Assembly: GCF_002865645.1 (NCBI RefSeq) | Contig: NW_020194559.1 | Span: 62,001-126,000 of the forward strand | Source of the DNA: Hyaloscypha bicolor E | Taxonomy: Eukaryota > Ascomycota > Leotiomycetes > Helotiales > Hyaloscyphaceae | Length of the DNA stretch: 64,000 nt | Reading direction: 5' to 3' | Translations under genes and position numbers: made by a program | Notes under the pieces: model-generated | What the model was told of the DNA's origin: nothing | What the model saw: the letters and a program-made list of their open reading frames with translations, nothing else | The model's database searches: none | Shown here: positions 44,318 to 53,952 of the stretch, one piece after another | Layout of the letters: every line of letters begins with the position of its first letter | Numbering within the stretch: position 1 is the first letter of the stretch

Positions 44318-47179
44318 ATGGCGATTCCATCAGAAGAGATGGTATTGCCGAGGACTGGGTCTGCGACGTTTGTTGAGTTGGCAAAGCGAATAAACATCCC
44401 TCTTACACCGACGAGCCCCCCAGGTCTGATCGAGGCAGATACAGTTGATCCATGGACTCAAGCTGGGAAATACGCTCTAGGATGGACCTACTTCTGTATA
44501 GTCCTGCTCATGCTCGTTGCCATCACAAGAGTCTACCATCTGTGGACAGACAAGATTCGACAAGCAATGCACAAGGAAGAGGTGGAAAAGCAAATGCGTC
44601 AATACTATCCTCCGGATCCTCAGGAGTTCGACTTCACAGCAGGAGGAATTGAGACTGGCGCAACGGTGGATCAATTATTTCCGCGAGGAGATCAATTATT
44701 TCCTCGCGAAGGCGAGAAAGGTCTTGTTCTTACCAGAGGACAGTCACATTGGTCGTCGATTGGAGCCGTCAACGATACGCTGGCGTTGTTTAGATGGATC
44801 TTTTATCGACCTGTGCCTGAGCTCAAATGGAAGAAGAAGACCCTCCTCAGCTTCCCATCGTTGGCCGTTATTGCTATCCTCGTTATTGGGCTGGCCTTTG
44901 TGACTCTGTACTGTTTCCTTCCCCAGCCTCTGTACTGGCAGAGCATTCAATTCGGATCCCCACCTCTAGCCATCAGAGCTGGTATGATTGCTGTTGCCAT
45001 GACACCCTGGATCGTTGCGACAAGCATGAAAGCCAATCTGATTACTGCGATCACTGGTATCGGCCATGAGCGACTTGGTGTCTTCCATCGATGGGGAGGA
45101 TACTTGTGCTTATTTCTCTCCTTGGTTCACACCATCCCCTTCTACGTCCAGCCAGTTTGGGACGACGGTGGAATGGCGGTGTACCAAAGACTCTTCCCAG
45201 GCGGCAGTGGCGTCATCTACGGAACCGGAATTGCGTGTTTGGTGCCGCTTGGATGGCTATGCATTGGCTCTCTACCAATTATCCGGACTCTTGCCTACGA
45301 GCTCTTCGTGTTCTTGCATATCCCCATCGCTATTGCATATCTCGGTCTCCTATTCTGGCACTGCAAGAACTACCTCACATCTTGGGACTACTTGTACGCT
45401 ACGGTTGTCATCTGGGCTCTCTCATACCTTATGAGGTTATTCAACCTGAATTGGTTGAAGCCATGGAGGAATGCTTGGCTGATTGGAGACGAAGCTGCCG
45501 TTACACTGATGGCTGAGAACGCGATCAAAATCACTATACCCACGCAAATGACCTGGAGACCCGGTCAATTCGTCTATCTCAGAATGCCTGGCATTTCTGT
45601 CTTCGAGAACCATCCATTTACGATTTCGTCCCTTTGCAGCGAGGACTTTCCGTCGGAGTATGGTGATCTTTACAGAGACTGCACATTGGTGTTCCGACCG
45701 TTTGGGGGCTTCACTCGTAGAGTCCTTGAGACTGCCATCGAAAAAGGGCCTTTCAAGACCTATCGAGCGTATCTGGAGGGTCCGTATGGTGGGATGCAGA
45801 GAGAGTTAGCTGCCTTTGATACTGTTATCTTATTCGCTGGAGGCAGTGGCATCACTGCGATCGTCTCGCAGCTCTTAAACCTGATCAAGCGAATGAGAGA
45901 CGGAAAGGCAGTAACCAAGAAGATCGAAGTCGTATGGGCCTTGAAACGACTCGAAGCCATGGATTGGTTTAGGGAGGAGCTCCGAATCTGCAGGGAATAT
46001 GCACCTCCGGATACGGTCACATGTCAGTTCTATGTGACTGCATCAACAAGACGGCAAAGGATGGGAATGAGCGAGAGAGCGCCTCGACCCATCAGTACGG
46101 TATTCCATGACAAGCTTGACGGGTTTGTCGCTGGGATTGCATCAAAGAGAAATTCAGCATGGATTCGAGACGAAGCTCAAGGCGACGAAGAGCGAGAGCA
46201 AGAACTGAGAGCAGAACAAGAAGATGCCATCACATCTCTACCCCAAGCGAAGCACCTTCAACCCAGGGTCTTGCCACCCCCAGTGCAAATGTCCTTCGCA
46301 CCACCACCCAAGAAAGCGCAAGGCATACTACACAAAATGGACCGCAAAGAAAAGCGACAATCAGTACAGTCGGCATTCTCATCAATAGCAGACTCTGACA
46401 ACCACGAAACCACGCGGAAATTCCTCTCACTCCCATCCAAGAACCCACCTCCAGGCGCCAAGAGCCCTGGCTTCCACTTCCCCGCGCCTTCACCGCAACA
46501 CTCACCACACTTTAACTTCGCCCCTCCTTCCCCAAGAAATAGCTACAATCCACAAAATTTCCCGCCCCCGCCTCCCGGCCCACCACCAGGAGGCTACAGA
46601 CCAAGCTCCTGGCTCTCCACAGAAGCCGACTCGAGGCCAAATTCCTACCAACCGTCCGACTTCCCCGCTCCACCAGCAAGCGCCCGCACTCCCTCCCCTA
46701 ACCCACAATCACCTCCCCAACCCCAATCACAAGTCCAATCGCACACGAAATCAGAATCCGACTCCTTCCCCCCACCTCCCCAACAACCAGAAGCCGCCCA
46801 CACACGCACCAAATCCGCCAACCTCGCTCTCGAGATCCCCGCACCAACCGCAACCTCAACCTTCGACTTCGGCTTCCCTTCCACGCCGACCGAATTCCAA
46901 AAGAACCTCATGCGCTTCGCCTTCATCGGGCAGAAGGTAAAGAAGGAAGGCTGGAGCACCGAATACGGACGTCCGGATCTCGGATACATGTTGAAAGAGA
47001 TGGCGACTGGTGGTATGGATGGAAAGGGCATCTTTGGGAGGAGGACGTGTGTCTTTGTGTGTGGGCCGCCGAGCATGAGAGTTGATGTTGCGAATACGGT
47101 TGCGAGACTGCAAGCTGATATTTGGGGTGATGATAGTAAGGATGAGATTTTCTTGCATACGGAGAATTATGCGATTTGA
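44318..47179 (+). CDS. Ferric-reductase-like transmembrane flavocytochrome (FRE/NOX superfamily)
   Basis: This intronless 953-aa protein transfers electrons from NAD(P)H through FAD and two hemes across a membrane, typically to Fe(III)-chelates. An N-terminal span (YALGWTYFCIVLLMLVAITR) is followed by the heme-binding core with two H-x14-spaced pairs: FHRWGGYLCLFLSLVH (near 257-271) and FLHIPIAIAYLGLLFWH (near 333-347). Then come the FAD motif HPFTISS (about 431), the NAD(P) Gly-rich motif FAGGSGITAI (about 507) and the terminal CGPPSM (about 914). Between the two NAD(P) motifs is a roughly 230-residue Pro/Ser/Gln-rich disordered insert (about 620-860), which makes the protein larger than most family members. 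Near residue 118 a short tandem duplication reads DQLFPRGDQLFPRE. Ferric reductase is preferred over NADPH oxidase, because I see no EF-hand and the length and motif spacing fit FRE proteins. Confidence 0.88.
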   Translation: MAIPSEEMVLPRTGSATFVELAKRINIPLTPTSPPGLIEADTVDPWTQAGKYALGWTYFCIVLLMLVAITRVYHLWTDKIRQAMHKEEVEKQMRQYYPPDPQEFDFTAGGIETGATVDQLFPRGDQLFPREGEKGLVLTRGQSHWSSIGAVNDTLALFRWIFYRPVPELKWKKKTLLSFPSLAVIAILVIGLAFVTLYCFLPQPLYWQSIQFGSPPLAIRAGMIAVAMTPWIVATSMKANLITAITGIGHERLGVFHRWGGYLCLFLSLVHTIPFYVQPVWDDGGMAVYQRLFPGGSGVIYGTGIACLVPLGWLCIGSLPIIRTLAYELFVFLHIPIAIAYLGLLFWHCKNYLTSWDYLYATVVIWALSYLMRLFNLNWLKPWRNAWLIGDEAAVTLMAENAIKITIPTQMTWRPGQFVYLRMPGISVFENHPFTISSLCSEDFPSEYGDLYRDCTLVFRPFGGFTRRVLETAIEKGPFKTYRAYLEGPYGGMQRELAAFDTVILFAGGSGITAIVSQLLNLIKRMRDGKAVTKKIEVVWALKRLEAMDWFREELRICREYAPPDTVTCQFYVTASTRRQRMGMSERAPRPISTVFHDKLDGFVAGIASKRNSAWIRDEAQGDEEREQELRAEQEDAITSLPQAKHLQPRVLPPPVQMSFAPPPKKAQGILHKMDRKEKRQSVQSAFSSIADSDNHETTRKFLSLPSKNPPPGAKSPGFHFPAPSPQHSPHFNFAPPSPRNSYNPQNFPPPPPGPPPGGYRPSSWLSTEADSRPNSYQPSDFPAPPASARTPSPNPQSPPQPQSQVQSHTKSESDSFPPPPQQPEAAHTRTKSANLALEIPAPTATSTFDFGFPSTPTEFQKNLMRFAFIGQKVKKEGWSTEYGRPDLGYMLKEMATGGMDGKGIFGRRTCVFVCGPPSMRVDVANTVARLQADIWGDDSKDEIFLHTENYAI

Positions 47180-47379
47180 GGAGTGAGAGAAGGGAGAGAA
47201 GAAGCAAGTATTGAGGGGGATAATTGCTGGCGTTTGGAAGGGAGATCCCTACTTGTAACTATAATTGGGTGATATATAATGAGATACGGAGTACGCAAAT
47301 TGATACCATTTGCCTTAATTTATCTTTTTCCAAAGAATCGTGCGTTTCCAGCCACTGTGCGAGACAGGTTACTCTGAAC

Positions 47380-47712
47380 AGAGCTTCGAAGCGTGCTGTG
47401 CTCTTTGCTTCTCAGCTCCATAGCTTTACGGTCTCTCAACTCACTCTATCACAGACAGCTCGGCTCCTCGATTTCGCGCTTCCTCGAATTTATAACTTGC
47501 AGCTTTCATGGCTTTACGATTTTGTGGGTTCGTCTTCTCAACGGAACACTTGTGCGGCTTCGCGAATTCTTGATCTCTCGATTTTGATTTACTCCTCGAC
47601 TTGGAGCCTTACAACTCTATGACCTCGCGGTTGCAGGGTTTTGTTTCGAGTCATTTCATGGATTTGCAGCTTCTTGATTTTCACCATTTCGTGACTTCGT
47701 GACTTCGTGCTA
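47380..47712. repeat. Degenerate CTTTACG/CTTCGTGA-type repeats
   Basis: Variants of short words recur irregularly: AGCTTTACGGT, GGCTTTACGAT, CTCGATTTCG, CTCGATTTTG. The tract ends in a clear tandem TTCGTGAC (three copies, about 47689-47712). It looks like a decayed minisatellite. Confidence 0.45.
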
Positions 47713-47769
47713 TCTACTCTTGCTCTCCGGCTATATCCAGAACTCGTTGACCTCGCAATATGAATTCTG

Positions 47770-47990
47770 ATTAAGAGGAGTACAGAGTAGTAAAGGCGCG
47801 AGGTAGATGGAGGCGGCGAGGAGATAATAAAGACGGGAGGAGAACGAGGAAGGGAAGAGAGAGAGCGAAATATATAAGAAAGGAAGAGCGGACCTGAGGA
47901 GAGTATAATAAAAGGAAGGAAGAGGAGAGAAAGCTATAAGTAAGCAAGATAAGGAGGAGGGGGAGGAGGACAAATCGCGACGAAAGTAGG
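47770..47990 (+). other. Purine-rich tract, about 220 bp
   Basis: The + strand is overwhelmingly A/G (GAGGAG, GGAAGG, GAGAGAGA words), so reverse-strand frames read as Ser/Leu/Pro low complexity. Such tracts can form triplexes or exclude nucleosomes. It has no coding content. Confidence 0.7.
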
Positions 47991-48584
47991 TAAAACCAAA
48001 AAAGAAAGGTTAAGGGAAAGGAGCATAAGTCGTGACAAAAGCCAGACTCGGGGGAGAATGAGAAAGAAGGGGAGAACAGTTGAGAGTATGACGCTGGGCA
48101 GAAAGAATGGGAAGGCAATTGATAACGGCTGCAGGACGGATCGAGAAGCACCCCTTCTCATCGCAATCACGATTGCAAAGGCAAAACAATAACAGTACAG
48201 CGTCACTTGACAATGACACCTCGTTTCCTCCCCTTATCTCCTTACCTTAGCAGAAATCCACAAAAAAAAAAAGTCTGTCTGTCCTTGCTGTATTTGCACT
48301 TACTTTTGGCTCTTGGAAGCCCGAAGGCATTGGGTTGATAATCAGAGTTGTTGAGATATGTCGTTAGTTTTGAAGAAACAGAATTTGGTGACTGTTAATT
48401 TTAGGAGTGTGTTAGTTAGGCGATTTTTATCAGGGAATGGAAGGGGAGAGGGAGGGAAGGAAGGAAATTACTTGAGAAAGACATTGTATGTCGGGACCAG
48501 TGGTCCACTTGACGTTACGGTAGCCTGAAATCTCTTCTCCGTGGCAGCCAGAAGCCCCAGGGACCCATAAGTAGAGAAGAGCCA

Positions 48585-48634
48585 CCTACAACAAGCAGAA
48601 CTCGTTGTGTCAGGTTAGGCTGCATCTCGACATG
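48585..48634 (-). repeat. Dispersed intron-like repeat, copy A (inverted)
   Basis: Read on the - strand it gives CATGTCGAGATGCAGCCTAA, then CCTGACACAACGAGTTCTGC and TTGTTGTAGG. The match to copy B (53001-53058) is close over at least 50 bp and may extend to a shared GCTAAC..AG upstream (to about 48667). Confidence 0.75.
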
Positions 48635-50113
48635 TTTAGGCGATGTTTGACTGTCGATCTGTTAGCACATAACATCGGAAAGCGAAGCGAGAGTACCGTA
48701 CTTACTTTGAAGGTCTTTTTTTTGTGGTTTTTGAGCTCGGTTAAGTCTCGTGGTGAGGAAGACAACCAGTGCTTTGAGAACGTTAGTGCTTCGTCTTTGA
48801 AAGGTGAAGAAAAAGACGTAGGGATAGCTCGGACTAGACAGTTTGGACGAAAATTGGTTATTTGATTATATGACGATCGGACGGAAAGGAGAGGCCTTGG
48901 GTCGGTTCGGATTATCTCGGTTTCCTTCGGGTCACCCTTTACACATGCAAGTGGGACGAGTAGAGCAAATTCCTCCTGCTTCCCCTTTCGTCCCAAGATA
49001 TTAAGTGCCTTTTAAAGCTAAGACGCTAAGTAGATGTCATTGAAATAGCTCTTATACAAATTTTGCAAATCGAAACAGTAGAATTAAGCAAGAAAAGACT
49101 GCTCATAAAACGGAGGAAGGACGGGACCAATAAAGCCTCCTTTCTACTTCTTTTTTCGCCTGTCGCCCCTCCTTTCACAGTTTCTCCACTCTTGTTGAAA
49201 ATTAAACACAGGTAGTTCATAAGACTCTATTGCTTTCAAAGTGCAAGAAGGACAGCACCACCATTTCTTCTGTCCGGATACTGGGCGGACCAAGTGCCAG
49301 CTTGAAGATCCAAGCTGCCCATCTCTCTGCTAGCCCTTCCTTTAATGGCCCGCACGTTGGACTCGGACTCGGAGTGTTGGAAAGAAGTGGGAGGTAGAAG
49401 GGAGGAATTACAACGCGGTATCCATAGCTTGGGCCTCTGATTGAAGGAGTCATTGAACCAAACCAAACATCAAGTGTCAAGTGAGGATAGGCTCACAGAA
49501 TTCAACAGGTCTCGGGTGCGGACCACAAAAGTCCAGATATGAAGCTCCACTTGTCTCCAGAGTGCAAGAATACCAGAAAGACGCAGAAAACATCTGGAGA
49601 AGCAAGGTTAAGTTCTAATTGCATGGTTGTCTTGAGCTGCTGTCGCTATGCAACCCATCCCACGGGTCACGAGGTTATTGGGCTAGTCTCCTTCACTCTC
49701 TATCTCCGGCAGCGATTCAGTCCGCTCTCCCCGGCGAACCTGCTTATGAGGTAATCCACTTATAGTCCCAGAGGCCTCCAAAGCAAGGAAATCAAGTTCC
49801 CCATCAGAAATGTATCATCCATTACGAACCGCTTCCTTCAGATCTGAGATTCCAGAGCAGTAGATACAGGGCGAAATATTCGTCTGCCGTCCAACATCGA
49901 GAAGCCTACTGAAAGACCCTCACACACCCAATTCTCTATCGTGAAGGCAGAATTGTGAAAGTGGTCGGACGATTGAGAATCAAAAAAATATCCAAAAGAA
50001 GTTTTTGAGGTCGTCAAGCTCGCTTCCGTTTGAGGTTTAGCGCAGGGCTAGGCAGCTAGCTTGAATAATTTCCAATCTTGACTCGAACCGCACTTTTCTT
50101 TCGACCTCGCAGG

Positions 50114-51904
50114 ATGGAATCTTTGAGTGATACCAAATGGGATGTCCTGATTTCGGGGACGGGTCTGCAGAACTCCTTGCTTGCGCTGTGAGCTCTCCTC
50201 TTCGTCTCGAGCGTCTTGGATCATCTCTGACTGACCTAGATGAAGAGCTCTGTCCCGCTCGAACAAGAAGATCCTCCACGTCGATGAAAATGAATATTAT
50301 GGCGGCGCTGAGGCGGCCTTCAGTCTGCAGGAGGTAGATGAATGGGTAGAGAAGGTCTCAGGAGGTAAAGCACTTCTTCCAAATTCTCTCAGACCTTGAA
50401 GCTCACGCGATCAGATGATCCTTCAAACCCTTTCCGAAATGCCTCGTTATGGAAGGCTGACGCCGAAGCCTTGAATGGCACTCCTGGCCTTTCTTTCTCC
50501 AGAGCATACACTCTCACCCTGTCGCCGCAGATAATATACTCCAAGTCGAAGCTCTTGGCGCAGCTAGTCTCATCGAAGGTGTATCGCCAACTCGAATTCC
50601 AGGCAGTCGGGAACTGGTGGATGTACGATGAAGACACAAACGAATTTGAGCCTTTGAGAAAGCTGCCAACTAGTCGAGAGGATGTTTCACAAGACAAGAG
50701 CCTCGATAACAGAGCGAAACGAAGCCTAATGAAGTTCTTGAAGTTTGTGATCGACTACGAGAATCAAGCGGAAACGTGGGAATCTCATGCCGACGCCGGA
50801 CTGGAAGAATTTCTCTCTTCGCAGTTCAAGCTCTCTGTGAATCTTCGGAGTGCCATCGCAGCATTGACATTGTCCTTTGAGGACCCGCATGATATCTCTG
50901 TCAAATGGGCCCTGCCTCGGATTGCTCGACATCTGACCTCGATTGGGGTATTTGGGCCTGGCTTTGGGGCTGTTGTGCCGAAATGGGGCGGTGGTGCTGA
51001 GATTTCACAAGTGGCTTGTCGAGCTGGTGCGGTAGGAGGCGGTGTCTATGTCCTTGGAGCGGGAATCAAGCAATCGGGGATGGTAACCGAGGATGGCAAA
51101 CAACTCAGTCAAGTTCACCTGTCGAACGGCGAGACTGTGAAAACTAGACGGCTTGTCGGTGGTGCTTCGCACCATGAGCTAACCAACCCGAAGGTGGTCT
51201 CTAAGCTCATCAGTGTCGTGTCATCGCCTCTGACCTCGTTGTTCGAAAGCTCCATCGAAGGCTCTCCACTGGCTGCAGTTTCAGTCGTCGTCATCACCTC
51301 GTTCGGCACTGTCGAACACAAGGGCCAACCATATCCTATCTACATCATGGTGCACTCGAGCGAGACTGGCGAATGCCCAGCTAATCAATGTCAGTACCTC
51401 CATCTCCTTTCCATTTCTCAATTGCATTACATGATGATCCAACTTATGAATACTTATCTACATTGTCTGAATTCCATTGAAGATAACATACCTCTGACAG
51501 TCTGATGATGCTTTTCCTCCTACAATTTCTTCTCGTGGTTACGTGATTTGAGCTTTGCTAACCAAATCTCAGGTGTTTTGTACGCTACCACGATGCATAC
51601 GAAGTATAGCAAATCTGCTCTCGAGGAGGCTGTGTCACATCTCCTCAAATCTATCGAGAAGGGCGAGGGCAAGCTTTTATACAGCCTCTATTACGAGCAA
51701 GAACAGCAAGCCTCGACTGATCCAACAATACTACCTAATGCATCTCTGGATCTTGCTTTCAACGATGAGATGCTTCAAGCCGTTGAAAATCAGTGGAAGT
51801 CTATCGTGGCTGATGATACTGGTGTTGGCGATGCCATTTTCATGCAATTTGAAGACCGGGAAGGAATGGATAATGACGATGATGATGGTGATGAAGGAGT
51901 TTGA
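50114..51904 (+). CDS. MRS6: Rab escort protein (REP), Mrs6-like
   Basis: Four exons (50114-50187, 50246-50364, 50415-51389, 51573-51904) with introns of 58, 50, 50-type and 183 nt (50188-50245, 50365-50414, 51390-51572) give 499 aa in one frame. The Rab GDI/REP family N terminus is DVLISGTGLQNSLLALALSR, then SNKKILHVDENEYYGGAEAA. The second conserved block is GLSFSRAYTLTLSPQIIYSK with YRQLEFQAVGNWW. Near the middle are PKWGGGAEISQVACRAGAVG and GGVYVLGAGI. REP presents unprenylated Rab GTPases to geranylgeranyl transferase II and delivers them to membranes. The family opening is closer to Mrs6/REP than to GDI, which begins DVIVLGTGLTE. The C terminus is Asp-rich (DNDDDDGDEGV). Intron 2 is inferred from frame continuity (VSG-DDPSNPF). 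Confidence 0.87.
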
Positions 51905-52593
51905 TCTTTGGTCGGCATGGCGTTTGGAGTCACTCGGCAGGTCGAAGTGCTTTCCTTGGGCCTGTATAGCTGTACTAATTCAGCGTTTCGCAACAAATCA
52001 TGCACACTTTTACCACAGAGCTGTCCTCTTAATTTTGATTATGCTTTGATCGTTGCTTCCACCTGTGATTTTGTTCGCACTTATTCCTTCCAATCCGGGC
52101 AGCATAGAAAGGGATTCCTAAGCTGACGAGACAAACATCAAGGCCTCGGCAACCAGAAGCCTTTTATCGTTATCTTTCCAACCCCTCCAAGTGTCTGAAT
52201 TGCATGGAATAAGCCTGTACGGCCATCCACGTTGACGATGGAGAGCAGAAGCCCGAATCTGGGTCCCAAGCACTGATACAGCCTCTTCTCGGCGAAAGAG
52301 ATGGAGCTTCTACGTATTCAGTTTCAACTTCTCAGTTCCTTCATTCTCCAATCGCTCCTTCTTGAATAGCATATGACAGATCGGGAATAACTTTGCCTGC
52401 TTCATTAGTGTCCAAGTCAAGAGGTTAGCCTTTATTCCTACGAGATATCAATCAGTCACACCTTATGTCCTCTGCTTTTGATTAACCTGATTTCATTCCC
52501 GGTTGCCATGCCACCACTTTTGCAGCCATTTAATTTCATTCCTTACTTGCTTGTCGTGTTACAAGAGATATTGATCTCGATTAGTCCCCTTTA

Positions 52594-52608
52594 CCCCCCC
52601 CCCCCCCC
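52594..52608 (+). repeat. Poly-C run (15)
   Basis: A homopolymer of 15 C. Length may be imprecise because such runs are error-prone. Confidence 0.85.
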
Positions 52609-53000
52609 GTTTTTACGATCCCTGGACGCCGGAGCATTTCAACGGAGAGCACCTTCCTTTCAAGTTTAAAGTGGGAGGTCCGAGGTGGCAGGCTGTCGGA
52701 ATTCTGGCGAACAACCAGTCGATGCTACTAACCTCAACTTAGGTGTCCTGAGGTAAAGAAATCCCCAAATTCTTGCTCCTCCCTCCACAACACCGACCAC
52801 TTATCCGACCACCTGATACGGAAAGCTCCGAACCTAATAGATAGTCCGCTCCTATAGAAGATAAAATGAGCCCTTTTCGTCCAAAAAATGCAGTTCTCGT
52901 CCGGCCGTTCGGCGTCCCCTTTATGTCTCCCCTTTGTAAATGTAAATTTCGTCTCCAATTCCCCTTGCTAACGGTCTACCTCTCTTAGACATCAAAAAAT

Positions 53001-53058
53001 CATGTCGACAAGAGGCAATGTAGCCTAACCTGACACAACGAGTTCTGTTTGTTCTAGG
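53001..53058 (+). repeat. Dispersed intron-like repeat, copy B
   Basis: CATGTCGACAAGAGGCAATG, TAGCCTAACCTGACACAACG, then AGTTCTGTTTGTTCTAGG. It contains a CTGAC branch-like site about 25 nt before a TAG|G acceptor. It lies directly upstream of the Myb-like relic, as the 3' part of its intron would. Confidence 0.75.
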
Positions 53059-53195
53059 CGGTTGCCACTCTCCAAAAACCTCCTCCCCACCCCCCAATCG
53101 GTCAATTTCGACAAGCTGGCGGAGACCCTGAAGTTAGAGAAGGGTGCAGCAGTCCAACGTTAGACTAGACTCAAGAAGAAGCTAGCTGGCACGAA
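53058..53195 (+). pseudogene. Relic exon of a small Myb/SANT-like protein
   Basis: The frame from about 53083 reads LLPTPQSVNFDKLAETLKLE, then KGAAVQR, a TAG stop (53161-53163), and TRLKKKLAGT up to a GTAAGT donor at 53196. The pattern (V-D/N-F-x-K-L-A-E-x-L, GAAVQR, RLKKKL) resembles the short Myb-like DNA-binding domain common in small fungal proteins. The stop sits where the family has an aromatic residue. It is bounded by an intron-like 3' end (TTCTAG, 53056) and a donor, so it looks like an internal exon. The rest of the gene is not recognisable. Nonsense read-through or a wrong base call cannot be excluded. Confidence 0.5.
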
Positions 53196-53310
53196 GTAAG
53201 TCCTTTCCCCCGACACATCCTCTCCCCTCAACCTCGCCTCGCTAACATCAATCCAGACTTTATTTCTTGGCGCCATCCAAACTGATGCTACACTCTTGCC
53301 GGTGCCCTGC

Positions 53311-53339
53311 CTGACACATCGTGTTCTGCTTGTTGTAGG
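53311..53339 (+). repeat. Dispersed intron-like repeat, copy C (3' part)
   Basis: CTGACACATCGTGTTCTGCT then TGTTGTAGG. It differs from copies A and B at a few positions. A GTAAGT donor (53196) and GCTAACATCAATCCAG lie upstream, as in copy A. Confidence 0.7.
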
Positions 53340-53952
53340 CCCCCCCGATGACCTAGACGGACCCGAATATCATGACGAGTATCCACTGTCCCAACCACTG
53401 ACTCCATTTCATGTAAGCTAACAACATTTCCTTGATTCAAAAATAACAAGCAGCGGCGGATGAGAACTTGCAAACAAATAACTGCTTTTTTTATAGATTT
53501 TTTTTGTCCTGCCCTTCTCCTTCACCTTCTCTTTAAATCAAGGAAGTGCACAAGAGACCAGTTACATGTAGACGAAAATGAGACCGACCCTGTTTCACAG
53601 GCAGCAACATACCCAGATCGTCGAAACTAGAGTAAGATATCAATTCCATTGATCAAGCTGCCCTTAGGCCTCTATCCCAACACCCACACCACACCAAACT
53701 CCAAAAAGAACGTATGAAGTACAATACATATCCATCCACCCATCAGCGAATCCAACGAACGCCCAGCTTGCCTGCGTGCCTCTCTCTTTCCAACTGCCCT
53801 TCCATGCAATGACAAAGGAAACGTGCCTACGAGGCATGCTCGGTGATGGTGCAGAAATACCAATCGGGTCTCCACCCATCCTCCCCAACTTATACCATAT
53901 TCAATTTCCTATCTCATTTTCTCATTTATCGTCATCCCATACGACCTCCTGC

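Larger units (their letters stand above)
47180..50113. other. 2.9-kb intergenic region with repeats
   Basis: No gene is supported. It holds degenerate repeats (47380-47712), a purine-rich tract (47770-47990), an A-run (48258-48271) and one copy of the intron-like dispersed repeat (48585-48634). A reverse 128-codon frame (48610-48996) overlaps this repeat and is probably not a gene. Confidence 0.55.
51905..53952. other. 2-kb intergenic region with repeats and a gene relic
   Basis: Contains a poly-C run (52594), two copies of the dispersed repeat (53001, 53311) and a Myb-like relic (53058-53195). No intact gene is seen. Confidence 0.6.

Noticed and set aside
48610..48996. 128-codon reverse frame
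   Set aside because: It overlaps the dispersed repeat and shows no motif; likely part of decayed repeat sequence.
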